From positions 114,042 to 178,041 of the forward strand of contig NZ_AOHO01000020.1 of assembly GCF_000342005.1 (NCBI RefSeq): a stretch of DNA of 64,000 nucleotides, written 5' to 3'. Source of the DNA: Amycolatopsis decaplanina DSM 44594. Its GTDB lineage: Bacteria > Actinomycetota > Actinomycetes > Mycobacteriales > Pseudonocardiaceae. Both the position numbers and the translations under genes were made by a program. The notes under the pieces were generated by a model that searched no databases, had not been told where the DNA came from, and saw nothing but the letters and a program-made list of their open reading frames with translations. Of this stretch, positions 34,817 to 43,707 are shown piece after piece; position 1 is the first letter of the stretch, and each line of letters begins with the position of its first letter.

Positions 34817-35212
34817 TCAGGCGGCGTTGCCGGTGATCTTGGTGGGGGTGATCCGGACCAGCACGCGGACGACGTCCGCCGGCTCCTCCGGGTAGTCCTT
34901 GCCGAGGTACTTGTGCGAAAGCTCGTTGATCAGCTCGCGTCCGCCCTCGTCGGTCATCTCCACGGTCCCGCGGATCTCGACGTAGTCGTACGGGTTGTCC
35001 TGGTCGAAGACCGAGACGGACACCCGCGGGTCCCTGGCCATGTTCCGCTCCTTGAGACGGCCCCGGACGGTCGCGAAGATCACCGTGTCGCCGTCCCGCT
35101 TCGCCCACAGCACGGACGTCTGCGCGGAGCCGTCGGCGTTGAGGGTCGCGAGGACCGGAAAGTTGTTGCCGTCAAGGAGTTTCTTGGTCGCGTCGTTGAA
35201 GGTCACACCCAT
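34817..35212 (-). CDS. PPOX-class F420-dependent oxidoreductase
   Basis: A 131-residue split-barrel protein of the pyridoxamine-phosphate-oxidase-like family that binds F420 or FMN. Typical segments are FPVLATLNADGSAQTSVLWA, VIFATVRGRLKERNMARDPR and VEIRGTVEMTD. It is 45-50% similar by eye to the next gene upstream, so the two are tandem duplicates. The substrate is unknown; relatives act in redox stress or in F420-linked reductions. Confidence 0.9.
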   Translation of the reverse strand: MGVTFNDATKKLLDGNNFPVLATLNADGSAQTSVLWAKRDGDTVIFATVRGRLKERNMARDPRVSVSVFDQDNPYDYVEIRGTVEMTDEGGRELINELSHKYLGKDYPEEPADVVRVLVRITPTKITGNAA

Positions 35213-35234
35213 GTCCGAATCCTAATCAGCCTGA

Positions 35235-35630
35235 TCACCGAACGTTTCCGGCGATCCGATCGACGCGCAGGCGGACGATCACCCGTTCGACTTCCGGGCC
35301 TTCCTCCGGGTAGTCCTTGCCGAGGTACTTGTGGCTGAGCGTCTTCGGCAACGTCTTGTCCGGGTCCGGGGTGATCGTGACCGTGCCGCGCAGCTGCGTG
35401 TGCCGATACGGGTTCTCCGCGTCGGTGATCGACACGCTCGCGCGAGGATCGCGACGCAGGTTTCGCACCTTCAGCCTGTCTTCGGTGGCGCTGAAGACCA
35501 GGTCGCCATCGTCGAGGCCCACCCAGATGACCGAGGTCTGCGGGCCGCCGTCGGCGTCCAGCGTGGCCACGGTCGCGAAGTTCTTGCCGTCCACCAGTTC
35601 GCGGACCGGTTCGGGAAGTGTGACTGCCAT
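35235..35630 (-). CDS. PPOX-class F420-dependent oxidoreductase, tandem paralogue
   Basis: Also 131 residues, with the same motifs: NFATVATLDADGGPQTSVIW, FSATEDRLKVRNLRRDPR and THKYLGKDYPEE-like ending shared with its neighbour (HKYLGKDYPEE). It is 22 bases upstream of the first copy and probably cotranscribed with ispF, whose stop is 28 bases before its start. Confidence 0.9.
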   Translation of the reverse strand: MAVTLPEPVRELVDGKNFATVATLDADGGPQTSVIWVGLDDGDLVFSATEDRLKVRNLRRDPRASVSITDAENPYRHTQLRGTVTITPDPDKTLPKTLSHKYLGKDYPEEGPEVERVIVRLRVDRIAGNVR

Positions 35631-35658
35631 GACAGCTCGAACCGGCTTCCGGAGCGGG

Positions 35659-36129
35659 CTATTCCTGCGAGGGCAGGAGCAGTGCCGTCGCGAAGGCCGC
35701 GATGCCCTCGCCGCGGCCGGTCAGGCCGAGCCCGTCGGTCGTCGTCCCGGAGACGCTCACCGGCCCGCCGACAGCCTCGCTCAGCACCTTCTGCGCCTCT
35801 TCGCGGCGCTTCCCGACGCGCGGCGCGTTGCCCACGATCTGGACGGTCGCGTTCCCGACGGTCCAGCCGTCCGCCTCGACCAGACGCCGCGCCTCCGCGA
35901 GGAACTCGACGCCGTGCTTGCCCGCCCATCGCGGATCGCCGGTGCCGAACACCGCGCCGAGATCACCGAGCCCGGCCGCGGACAACAGCGCGTCGCACAA
36001 CGCGTGCGCCGCGACGTCACCGTCGGAATGACCCGCGCAGCCGTCGACGCCGGGCCAGAGAAGACCGGCGATCCAGCATTCGCGGCCCGCCTCGACGGGG
36101 TGAACGTCGACGCCGTTCCCGATCCTCAC
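35659..36129 (-). CDS. ispF: 2-C-methyl-D-erythritol 2,4-cyclodiphosphate synthase
   Basis: A 156-residue IspF, which makes the cyclic diphosphate in the MEP isoprenoid pathway. The zinc ligands are Asp and His in GVDVHPVE and His in [16 protein letters not shown]; the C-terminal [19 protein letters not shown] binds the substrate. It follows ispD, from which it is separated by a 112-base gap holding a structured repeat. Confidence 0.95.
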   Translation of the reverse strand: MRIGNGVDVHPVEAGRECWIAGLLWPGVDGCAGHSDGDVAAHALCDALLSAAGLGDLGAVFGTGDPRWAGKHGVEFLAEARRLVEADGWTVGNATVQIVGNAPRVGKRREEAQKVLSEAVGGPVSVSGTTTDGLGLTGRGEGIAAFATALLLPSQE

Positions 36130-36156
36130 AGCACTTCCCTCTTCTCATCGCCTGTT

Positions 36157-36240
36157 GCGCGCGACCGCGATCGCGTCGCCAGGGCGCACGTTAGCGACTT
36201 ACGTCCGCAATCGGGAAAGGCGCCCTGCCGCCGCGAGTGG
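36157..36240 (-). repeat. Long structured repeat element, copy C (between ispD and ispF)
   Basis: About 84 bases in reverse orientation. GCGACCGCGATCGCGTCGCC at 36161 is the exact complement of the right end of copy B (17086-17113), and GGCGCCCTGCCGCCGCG near 36220 matches the inner arm of copy A. The outer GAACCCGC ends are missing. It fills the gap right up to the ispD stop at 36242. Confidence 0.78.
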
Positions 36241-36241
36241 A

Positions 36242-36892
36242 TCACAAGGCCCGTTCCCCTTCCCCGGCCACCGCGATCGCTTCGGCAAGTTTCAGTTCGA
36301 ACTGAGTGGTGACGCGCATCGCATCGGGGTGCCCGGCGATGGTGTGCGCGCCATCGAGAGAGGGTTCATCGGCATACGAGAGAAAAGTCTCACGAGTGAA
36401 GCCGAGTGGGGTTTGCGCCGTCCGGAGGTGTGCGCGGTCTTCGGTCCCTGTAATGACCTCCGCCGCGTCGGTCACCTTCACGGTGTCCGCCATCGGTAGT
36501 ACCGGAACCACGAAGGGGGAGCCCGCACGGACCGCGTCCGCGACGGCACGGACCGTGTCCGCGGGCGTGAATGCGCGCAAGGCGTCGTGCACGAGGAAAA
36601 CCGGGTTCCCGGTGATTCCTTTTTCGACGGTGTCGAAAGCATGCTTGAGTGACGAGCCGGGTACTATCCGGCAACGCTCCTTGAAGCCGCTCAAAGCGGC
36701 CGAAAACAAATCAGCACACCGCTCGGGGGCCGCTACGACCACCAGATCGAGATCCGGCAGAGCGAGCAGCCCCCGCACAGTGTGCGTGAGTAGCGCTTCA
36801 CCATTGACCGGCGCGAGAGCGAGCTCCGCGTCGGAGGCATGGTGTCGAACGACAGTGACGAACACGATTGTGCTCATATGGACGGTGCTCAT
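36242..36892 (-). CDS. ispD: IspD-like cytidylyltransferase with degenerate nucleotide loop
   Basis: A 216-residue IspD homologue, placed between carD and ispF as usual. It keeps VFLVHDALRAFTP (the conserved DAAR segment) and a nucleotidyltransferase fold. However, the N-terminal Gly-rich CTP loop with its Arg and Lys (AAGxGxR...PK in known enzymes) reads VVRHHASDAELALAPVNG, and the TDE loop near the C-terminus is missing. Either the enzyme is strongly divergent or another IspD exists. M6 (36877) is an alternative start. Confidence 0.8.
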   Translation of the reverse strand: MSTVHMSTIVFVTVVRHHASDAELALAPVNGEALLTHTVRGLLALPDLDLVVVAAPERCADLFSAALSGFKERCRIVPGSSLKHAFDTVEKGITGNPVFLVHDALRAFTPADTVRAVADAVRAGSPFVVPVLPMADTVKVTDAAEVITGTEDRAHLRTAQTPLGFTRETFLSYADEPSLDGAHTIAGHPDAMRVTTQFELKLAEAIAVAGEGERAL

Positions 36893-36951
36893 ATGTGCGC
36901 GATCGTAGAGGTATCCCCCGCAGCCTCACCTGGCGCGGGACACCCGCCGGT

Positions 36952-37443
36952 TCAGACTGCCGCGGTTTCCAGAACTTCGTCGAGGAGGACTTCAGCCTTG
37001 TCCTCGTCGGTGCCCTCCGCGAGCGCCAGCTCGCTGACCAGAATTTGCCGCGCCTTCGCCAGCATGCGCTTCTCACCGGCTGAAAGTCCGCGGTCCTTCT
37101 CTCGCCGCCAGAGGTCGCGCACCACTTCGGCCACCTTGTTCACATCGCCGGAGGCGAGCTTCTCGAGGTTGGCCTTGTACCGACGAGACCAGTTGGTGGG
37201 CTCTTCGGTGTGAGGAGCACGCAGAACGTCGAAAACCTTGTCCAGTCCTTCTTGCCCGACGACATCACGAACACCGACGATCTCGGCGTTGTCAGCGGGC
37301 ACGCGAACCGTAAGATCCCCTTGCGCGACTTTGAGGACGAGGTACTTCTTCTCCTCGCCCTTGATCACGCGGGTCTCGATGGCTTCGATGAGTGCGGCAC
37401 CGTGGTGCGGGTAGACGACGGTCTCTCCGACCTTGAAAACCAT
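36952..37443 (-). CDS. carD: CarD family transcriptional regulator
   Basis: A 163-residue CarD. The N-terminal RNA-polymerase-interacting domain ([20 protein letters not shown]) binds the beta subunit, and the C-terminal helical domain ([29 protein letters not shown]) contacts DNA at the upstream edge of the bubble, with the conserved Trp in RDLW. CarD stabilises open promoters, including rRNA promoters, and is essential in mycobacteria. First gene of the carD-ispD-ispF operon. Confidence 0.96.
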   Translation of the reverse strand: MVFKVGETVVYPHHGAALIEAIETRVIKGEEKKYLVLKVAQGDLTVRVPADNAEIVGVRDVVGQEGLDKVFDVLRAPHTEEPTNWSRRYKANLEKLASGDVNKVAEVVRDLWRREKDRGLSAGEKRMLAKARQILVSELALAEGTDEDKAEVLLDEVLETAAV

Positions 37444-37740
37444 GTGTCCTCTGCCCCTTTCGCTGAATTCATCTTAGCACGTGCCGACGAGGCCCACCTA
37501 GCGGCCTGCGATCGTCGTCGCAGGTCAGCGGCCTGACGGTGGTCCGCCCGGGGGTTGACAAACCCAATTCGCCCATGCTCACGCTGGTGAGAAGCGAACG
37601 ATTTCCGAATCCTTTGTGGACGGTTGATCTTGGGCACGTCACCGCATTGGTGGGGTGTCAACACGCACCGGGTTCTTCGCCCGCGAAGGCGCCCGGCTAG
37701 TCTTCGCGGTGAAGAGGCCGTGAGATGGAAGGACTCCGAC

Positions 37741-38454
37741 GTGAGGCTGCAGAATCGTCGCGTGTTCGGCGCAGGTGTGCTGGCGCTCGGCGCCGCGCTC
37801 GTGCTCGCCGGCTGCGGTGCTGGTCAGATCACCCAGACCGACTCGCAGCAGCCCGCGGTCAACGGGACGTACGCGCAGGCGAAGGACCTGGTGCTGCGGA
37901 ACGCCGCGCTCCAATTCCCCGCCGAGGGACAGGCGTACCCGGCCGGCGCCGCCGCGCCGCTGGCGCTGACCATCGTGAACCAGGGCAAGCAGGACGACGA
38001 GCTCGTCTCGGTCTCCTCCGAAGCCGCCACCGGTGACGCCAAGATCACCGGAGCGAAGGTCATCGTCGCGAGCCACGCGCTCGTGATCGGCCCGTCCGAC
38101 GCGGTCGAGTCGACCAAGGAGGTCGCTCCGACGAGTGCCCCGTCCTCCGCGCCGCCGTCGTCCTCGGGCGCCCCGTCGAGCAGTGAGTCCGGCGCCCCGT
38201 CGTCGAACGTCGCCGGGACGATCACGCCGTCCGCGGGCCCGGAGGCGACCAACGCGCCGGACCAGGTGGGCAAGGCCACGATCGTGCTGCAGGGTCTGAA
38301 GCAGCCGGTGTGGGCGGGCCAGACGATCAAGGTCACCTTCGTCTTCAAGAACTCCGGTTCGATCACGCTGGACCTGCCGATCGCGGCGCCGTCGCACCCG
38401 GGCAGCCGGGCGCCCGCGCCGGAGAAGCCCGCGGCCGAGGGCGGCGGGCACTAG
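37741..38454 (+). CDS. LpqE-like lipoprotein
   Basis: A 237-residue lipoprotein. The signal peptide ends at Cys in LVLAGCGAG. A beta-rich domain of the LpqE/copper-chaperone-like type (LVLRNAALQFPAE, PLALTIVNQGKQDDELVSVS) is interrupted by a Ser/Pro-rich insert, and the last strand is VKVTFVFKNSGSITLDLPI-like. The metal-binding Met/His set of PCuAC proteins is not evident. GTG 37741 has GGAAGGA eight bases before it. It is divergent from carD over a 297-base gap that must hold both promoters. Confidence 0.85.
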   Translation: MRLQNRRVFGAGVLALGAALVLAGCGAGQITQTDSQQPAVNGTYAQAKDLVLRNAALQFPAEGQAYPAGAAAPLALTIVNQGKQDDELVSVSSEAATGDAKITGAKVIVASHALVIGPSDAVESTKEVAPTSAPSSAPPSSSGAPSSSESGAPSSNVAGTITPSAGPEATNAPDQVGKATIVLQGLKQPVWAGQTIKVTFVFKNSGSITLDLPIAAPSHPGSRAPAPEKPAAEGGGH

Positions 38455-38463
38455 GTCACCAAG

Positions 38464-38550
38464 CCGGGCTGAAGGGGCCCTTCGTCGCATGCCATGCGGT
38501 GAAGGGCCCCTTCGCTGCGTCACATGCGGGGAAAGTTCCCTTCAGCCCGG
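38464..38550. repeat. Tandem GAAGGG/CCCTTC hairpin array
   Basis: Outer arms CCGGGCTGAAGGG and CCCTTCAGCCCGG are perfect inverted repeats. Between them, the unit GAAGGG..CCCTTCG.GC..CATGCGG recurs about three times at a 28-30-base spacing. It follows the LpqE-like gene and precedes radA, so it may end transcription of the former. Confidence 0.65.
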
Positions 38551-38603
38551 CCCGGAACCTGTCGTTCCCGGGGTTTGTCGGTGGTGGCCGCTAGCCTCAC
38601 GGG

Positions 38604-39962
38604 GTGGTCAAGAAAGGCAGTACCTACCGCTGCGGTGAGTGCGGGTACGAGGCGCCGAAGTGGGTCGGGCGCTGCCCCGAATGTCAGGCGTGGGGAACGC
38701 TCGAGGAACGCGGCGACGCCCGCCCGGCGATAGCCAGGGTCGCGGCCGGTGCGCCCAGCGCCCCGGCGCGCCCGATCGGCGAGGTCGATGTCGAGACGGC
38801 GCGCGCGAAGCCCACCGGCGTCTCCGAACTGGACCGTGTGCTCGGCGGCGGGTTCGTGCCGGGCGCGGTCATCCTGCTCGCCGGTGAACCCGGTGTCGGC
38901 AAATCGACCCTCCTGCTGGAGGTCGCCTACCAATGGGCGGCCACCGCGGGTCGCGCGCTGTATGTCACCGGCGAGGAGTCGGCGGGGCAGGTGCGCCTGC
39001 GCGCCGAGAGGACCGGCAACGTCCATGACGAGATGTTCCTCGCGGCCGAGAGCGATCTCTCCGCGATCCTCGGCCATGTCGACGCGGTCAAGCCCGGGGT
39101 GCTGATCGTCGACTCGGTCCAGACCATGGCCTCGCCGCAGGTGGAGGGCGCGCCGGGTGGGGTCACCCAGGTCCGCGCGGTCACCTCCGGGCTGGTCGCG
39201 CTGGCCAAGGAACGCGGGCTGCCGATCGTGCTGGTCGGTCACGTCACGAAGGACGGCTCGGTCGCCGGGCCGCGTGTGCTGGAGCACCTGGTCGACGTCG
39301 TCCTGCAGTTCGAAGGCGACAAACATTCGACGCTGCGGATGTTGCGCGGGATCAAGAACCGCTTCGGCGCCGCCGACGAGATCGGCTGCTTCGAACTGGT
39401 CGAGGAGGGCATCGTCGGCGTGCCCGACCCGTCGGGACTGTTCCTCAGCCACACCGCGGAGCCGGTCGCGGGCACCGCGGTCACGGTGACCATGGAGGGC
39501 AAGCGGCCACTGCTGGGCGAGGTGCAGGCGCTGGTGTCGGCGACCCAGTCGCCGCAGCCCCGGCGCGCGGTGAGCGGTCTCGATTCCGCGCGCGTCGCGA
39601 TGGTGCTGGCCGTGGTGGAGAAGCGGGCGAACATCAAGGTCGGCGACAAGGACGTCTACGTCGCGACGGTCGGCGGCATGAAGATCACCGAGCCCGGCAT
39701 CGACCTCGCGGTGGTGCTGGCCCTGATGTCGTCGGCGCGGGACACCCCGCTCTCACCCAAACTCGTCGCGATGGGCGAGGTCGGGCTCTCGGGTGAGGTC
39801 CGGCGGGTGCCGAGCGTCGGGCGGCGGCTCGCGGAGGCCGCCCGGCTCGGCTTCACCTACGCGCTGGTGCCGCCGGACTCCGGCAAGATCCCGCCGGGAA
39901 TCCGGGTGCTGGAGGTCGGAGACGTCGGAAGCGCGCTCAACGCCGCCAAACACGCGCGCTAG
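38604..39962 (+). CDS. radA: DNA repair protein RadA (Sms)
   Basis: A 452-residue RadA. The N-terminal C4 zinc finger (YRCGECGYEAPKW, GRCPECQAW), Walker A GEPGVGKST, the RadA-specific KNRFGAADEIG motif and a C-terminal Lon-protease-like domain are all present. RadA is a DnaB-type helicase that drives branch migration in recombination and natural transformation. GTG 38604 (VKK) is the start. Its end overlaps the convergent gene at 39959 by four bases. Confidence 0.96.
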   Translation: MVKKGSTYRCGECGYEAPKWVGRCPECQAWGTLEERGDARPAIARVAAGAPSAPARPIGEVDVETARAKPTGVSELDRVLGGGFVPGAVILLAGEPGVGKSTLLLEVAYQWAATAGRALYVTGEESAGQVRLRAERTGNVHDEMFLAAESDLSAILGHVDAVKPGVLIVDSVQTMASPQVEGAPGGVTQVRAVTSGLVALAKERGLPIVLVGHVTKDGSVAGPRVLEHLVDVVLQFEGDKHSTLRMLRGIKNRFGAADEIGCFELVEEGIVGVPDPSGLFLSHTAEPVAGTAVTVTMEGKRPLLGEVQALVSATQSPQPRRAVSGLDSARVAMVLAVVEKRANIKVGDKDVYVATVGGMKITEPGIDLAVVLALMSSARDTPLSPKLVAMGEVGLSGEVRRVPSVGRRLAEAARLGFTYALVPPDSGKIPPGIRVLEVGDVGSALNAAKHAR

Positions 39963-41077
39963 GGGCCGCCGTCGTCGGTGATCACCACCGAGATCTTCGT
40001 GTCGAACAAGGTCAGCCCCGGCCAATCCTCGCTCTTGTCGGAGGGCCGGACGGCGCGGTTCCCGACGACGGCCGCGGTCGCCCTGTCGACGATGAACGTG
40101 CGCGTCTGGTCCGGCAGCGCGACCGAGAAGGACAACGCGGGCCGCCCGTCGGGAGTGGCCATGGTCTCCATGACGATGCCGGGCATCTTCGCGAGCGCTT
40201 TGCACAGTGCCACTCGCTGCGCGCCGAAGCCCTGGGAAGAGCGGAGCACGTTGAAGGCCATCTCGAACATCTCGTGCGGTGAGTTCGGCTGTTCCGCTGG
40301 GCGGCCGTCCGGCCAGATACCGTCGTGGCGGAGCCGCTCGGCCATCTTCCCCGGGTCGATGGGCAGTTCCCCGAGGAAATCCGTCGTGGGGTGCGTCCAT
40401 CCGCTTTCGGCCGGCAGGCGGTCACGGGACCGGAGGGCCGGAGGCGCCGGTGACGTCGTGGTGGTCCGCGGCGGGACGTCGTCCACGCTGACCGTGGACG
40501 ACGGGCCAGGCAGCGCTTCTCCGTTTCTCATCGCCGTCTCGTAGTCGCCCTTTATCCAGCGGATCTCGCCGGTCCCGGTGAACCGTGTCTTGAAGGGCTT
40601 CCAACTCGGGACGGCCAGCCATCGTTCGAGGATCTCGTGGGTTTGGTAGACCAACCCGGACTTGGTGACGCGCGTGGTCCAGGTGGATTCCGTGACGAGC
40701 CGGTACTGGTCGTCGCGGAGCGGGAAGTTGTCGCCGTGGAGCCCTTCGAGCGCGTCTTCACCCGGGGCGAGGATCGATTGGTCCGCGGGGGCCGGGCCGT
40801 CGCCGTCGGTGAAGGCGTTCGTCGCCACGATTCCCCCGCCGGACACCAGCGCCGCGGCGGCCGCTGCCGCGATCCATCGCCACGCGCTCGGCCGTCTTTT
40901 CGACGGCGGCGCGACCGTGGGGAGCAGTTCGTCCTCGACCGCTCCGGCGGCACGCAGGAGCGCGGCCCTGGCACGGGACAGTTCGTCCTGCCGGGTTTCC
41001 GGTTCGGCGTGGAGGTCGGCCAGCGCCTCGTCGAGTTCGGCCTCCGACCACACCTTCCTGATGCTATCGCCGTGCAC
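39959..41077 (-). CDS. CU044_5270-type membrane protein paired with sigma factor
   Basis: A 372-residue protein. A cytoplasmic N-terminus (about 65 residues) is followed by one membrane helix (WRWIAAAAAAALVSGGGIVATNA) and a large outside domain, the layout of anti-sigma factors and of the CU044_5270 family. The start overlaps the sigma-factor stop by 14 bases, so the pair is coupled. It probably holds the sigma factor at the membrane or senses an outside signal, although no zinc-binding HxxxCxxC is seen. Confidence 0.82.
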   Translation of the reverse strand: MHGDSIRKVWSEAELDEALADLHAEPETRQDELSRARAALLRAAGAVEDELLPTVAPPSKRRPSAWRWIAAAAAAALVSGGGIVATNAFTDGDGPAPADQSILAPGEDALEGLHGDNFPLRDDQYRLVTESTWTTRVTKSGLVYQTHEILERWLAVPSWKPFKTRFTGTGEIRWIKGDYETAMRNGEALPGPSSTVSVDDVPPRTTTTSPAPPALRSRDRLPAESGWTHPTTDFLGELPIDPGKMAERLRHDGIWPDGRPAEQPNSPHEMFEMAFNVLRSSQGFGAQRVALCKALAKMPGIVMETMATPDGRPALSFSVALPDQTRTFIVDRATAAVVGNRAVRPSDKSEDWPGLTLFDTKISVVITDDGGP

Positions 41078-41684
41078 TTTCGCCCTCCTCCTTTTCCCTT
41101 GATTCGTCCTTTGTGGACTCCGGTGCGTTGGCGCGCAACCATCTCCGGATCCGGTGCAGTCGTGATCTCACTGTCCCGGCGGGAATTCCCAATGCCTCGG
41201 CGACCTCGCCGGGGTCCAGTCCCGCCCACGAGACCAGCAGCAGGGTGTCGCGGTCCGCGACGCTCAGTTCGGCCAGCGCGCCCGCCAGCTGGGCCGCGCG
41301 GGACTGCGCGTCGACCCGCTCGGCGACGCGGCCGTCGTGTCCGGCCGAGACCACCTGGCCGGCGGCCGCGAGCCGGGCCGTCGCGTTGAGCGCCCGGGTC
41401 TCGGTGCGGACGTGGTGGCGCAGCAGGTTCGTCGCGATGCCGTAGAGCCAGGCCCGCGCCGTCCCCGCCTCCGGGCGATACGTCTCGCGTCGCCGGAGCG
41501 CCACGAGGAACGTCTCGGCGACGAGGTCGTGCGCGGTCTCCGTGCCGACGCGGCGCGCGAGATAGCGCTGCAGCGGGGCCGCGTGGGCGTCGAAGAGCAT
41601 GCCGAAGACAGGTGCGGGGTCGGGACCACCGAGATCCGGCCTGTCCAGTCCGCGCGTGCCGGCCTGCTCGTGATCGTCTTTCAT
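41064..41684 (-). CDS. ECF-type RNA polymerase sigma factor
   Basis: A 206-residue sigma-70 family protein with region 2 (RYLARRVGTETAHDLVAETF, the promoter-melting helix) and region 4 (GLDPGEVAEALGIPAGTVRSRLHRIRRWL, HTH for the -35). ATG 41684 (MKDDHEQAG) is preferred; the frame is open further upstream. It overlaps the membrane partner by 14 bases. It is divergent from the C39-like peptidase gene, which could be a target. Confidence 0.93.
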   Translation of the reverse strand: MKDDHEQAGTRGLDRPDLGGPDPAPVFGMLFDAHAAPLQRYLARRVGTETAHDLVAETFLVALRRRETYRPEAGTARAWLYGIATNLLRHHVRTETRALNATARLAAAGQVVSAGHDGRVAERVDAQSRAAQLAGALAELSVADRDTLLLVSWAGLDPGEVAEALGIPAGTVRSRLHRIRRWLRANAPESTKDESREKEEGESARR

Positions 41685-41850
41685 CACCTGCACGATCGCT
41701 ATTGCCCGATGACCCCCGGAGCGTTCATTCGAGCCTACTTTCGTCGTGGGCCGATCGGGGAAGCGCAGGTGAGGCCGCAGACAAAAGCCGCCGGAACGGC
41801 GATCATGTTCACTATTCACCGTTCAAAAGTGAAACTGGGGAAGGATTACC

Positions 41851-42525
41851 ATGCGTCGACTCAGGGCCGCGGTCGTCACCGCGCTCGCGGTGTCCGCACT
41901 GATCACCGCTCCGGCGGTGGCCGTCGCTCAAGGTGACAGTGCCGTTAACGTCGTACCCGCGCCCGACTTCGTGAAGTCGATGGCGCCGCCCGCCAAGGTC
42001 GAAGGTGTCAGGGCGGCCGCGGAGCTCAACATCCAGTACCAGATCCAGGAGACCGGGTACTGGTGTGGCCCGGCCGCCACCCGGATCGCCATCTCGGCCA
42101 AGAACGGCAACCCGCCGAGCCAGCAGCAGCTCGCGAACGAACTGCCGACCACCACCAACGGCACCGACTGGATCGGGCAGGTCACCCGCGTCCTCAACAA
42201 CCACGTCGCCGGTGGCTGGTACGAGACCAAGGAGATGCCGAACGACCCGCCGACCCAGGCGCAGCGTGACCTCCTGTGGCGCGACATCGTGCTGGACGTC
42301 GACAAGGGCTACGCGATCGTCGCGAACATCGTCGCCCCGGCGGACAATCACCCGCCGGGCTACCCGAACTACACGATCTACCACTACTTCACGATCATCG
42401 GCTACAACAGCGACAACATGACGGTGAAGATCGCCGACCCGGCCAACTTCGGCGGCAACCAGATCTACTGGCTCACCTTCAACCAGCTCGCCACCCTGAT
42501 CCCGCCGAAGGGCTACTCGGCCTGA
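41851..42525 (+). CDS. Secreted C39-like cysteine peptidase
   Basis: A 224-residue exported protein (signal peptide ending near AVAVAQG). The peptidase_C39_2 domain has the Cys in GYWCGPAATRIA, the His in YHYFTIIGYN and an Asp in IADPANFGG. Relatives cut peptides or act as autolysin-like domains. AAGGATT precedes ATG 41851. A strong palindrome follows the stop. Confidence 0.88.
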   Translation: MRRLRAAVVTALAVSALITAPAVAVAQGDSAVNVVPAPDFVKSMAPPAKVEGVRAAAELNIQYQIQETGYWCGPAATRIAISAKNGNPPSQQQLANELPTTTNGTDWIGQVTRVLNNHVAGGWYETKEMPNDPPTQAQRDLLWRDIVLDVDKGYAIVANIVAPADNHPPGYPNYTIYHYFTIIGYNSDNMTVKIADPANFGGNQIYWLTFNQLATLIPPKGYSA

Positions 42526-42533
42526 TTCCCTCG

Positions 42534-42582
42534 CCATTCGGCACCTACTCGCGGCGCGGTGCCGCGAGTAGGTGCCGAATGG
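42534..42582 (+). terminator. Strong hairpin after the C39-like gene
   Basis: Perfect 22-base stem starting CCATTCGGCACCTACTCGCG, nine bases after the stop at 42525. No T-run follows, as is usual in high-GC actinomycetes. Confidence 0.7.
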
Positions 42583-42627
42583 CCGGGTTGTACGAATCTT
42601 GTACGGGAGGGCCCGAAGCTGGTGATC

Positions 42628-43584
42628 ATGCGCATCAAGACGCTCGGCCTGCTGGCCGCCTCGCTGCTGGCGCTGGTCGCCACGCCGGCCCAGGCCGCCG
42701 ACGGCAACCCCCTCGAGAAGACCAACGGCTTCTACGTCGACCCGAACTCCAACCCTGCGGTCTGGGTGAAGGACCACCCGGGCAGCACCGCCGACAAGAT
42801 CAAAGCCGCGATCTCCACCAAGGCGGGCGCGCGCTGGTTCGGCAACTGGAGCGGCGACGTCAAGAAGGCCGTCGACGGCTACACCTACGCCGCCGACGTC
42901 GCGGACAAGCTGCCGATCCTGGTCGCGTACAACATCCCCGGCCGTGACTGCGGCGGTCACTCCGGTGGCGGCGCGGGCAGCCCGGAGGCGTACCGGACCT
43001 GGATCTCGAACTTCGCCGACGGCATCGGTGGCAAGCCCGCGGTAGTCGTCATCGAACCGGACGCGCTCGCGCAGGTCGACTGCCTGCCCACCGGTGAGCG
43101 TCAGACCCGCCTCGACCTGCTCAAGTACGCCGCGGAGCAGTTCGCCGCGAAGGCCCCGAACACCTGGGCGTACATGGACGGCGGCAACTCGACCTGGATC
43201 CCCGCCGCGACCATGGCCGACCGGCTCGACGCCGTCGGGGTGAAGTCGATCCGCGGTCTCGCGATCAACGTGTCGAACTACAAGACCACCGCCGACTCGG
43301 CGAACTACGGCAAGGCCGTCAGCGCCGCGCTGTCGAGCAAGTACGGCTACACCAAGCCGTTCGTGATCGACACGAGCCGCAACGGCAACGGCCCCCTCGG
43401 CTCCGAGTGGTGCAACCCGGCCGGGCGCAAGCTCGGGACCACCTCGCAGACCGGCGGTGGCGCCGAGATGCTGCTCTGGGTCAAGGTGCCCGGTGATTCC
43501 GACGGCAAGTGCGGGATCGCGCCGAACGTCGAAGCCGGTCAGTTCAGTCCCGATCTGGCCCTGCGCCTGATCAGCGGGACCTGA
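42628..43584 (+). CDS. Secreted glycoside hydrolase family 6 glucanase
   Basis: A 318-residue GH6 protein with a signal peptide ending in PAQAADG. The catalytic acids are Asp in NIPGRDCGGHSGGG (acid position) and the conserved Asp in VVIEPDALAQVDC; the C-terminal TSRNGNGP and EMLLWVKVPGDSDG segments complete the active site. It should cut beta-1,4-glucans such as cellulose. No carbohydrate-binding module is attached. ATG 42628 is used; GTG 42622 is also possible. Confidence 0.92.
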   Translation: MRIKTLGLLAASLLALVATPAQAADGNPLEKTNGFYVDPNSNPAVWVKDHPGSTADKIKAAISTKAGARWFGNWSGDVKKAVDGYTYAADVADKLPILVAYNIPGRDCGGHSGGGAGSPEAYRTWISNFADGIGGKPAVVVIEPDALAQVDCLPTGERQTRLDLLKYAAEQFAAKAPNTWAYMDGGNSTWIPAATMADRLDAVGVKSIRGLAINVSNYKTTADSANYGKAVSAALSSKYGYTKPFVIDTSRNGNGPLGSEWCNPAGRKLGTTSQTGGGAEMLLWVKVPGDSDGKCGIAPNVEAGQFSPDLALRLISGT

Positions 43585-43707
43585 GCACCCCTGAAGCCCG
43601 TCGCGCCGGCTGCTCGTCTGTGACCCTCGTTCTCCCGAGAAGGCGAAGGCCACGACCCCTTGGACAGCAGCCGGCGCGACGCCTCCATTTCACGTACTTC
43701 AGGCGAT

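Noticed and set aside
38464..38550. Possible CRISPR-like array
   Set aside because: The units are adjacent hairpins without spacers.
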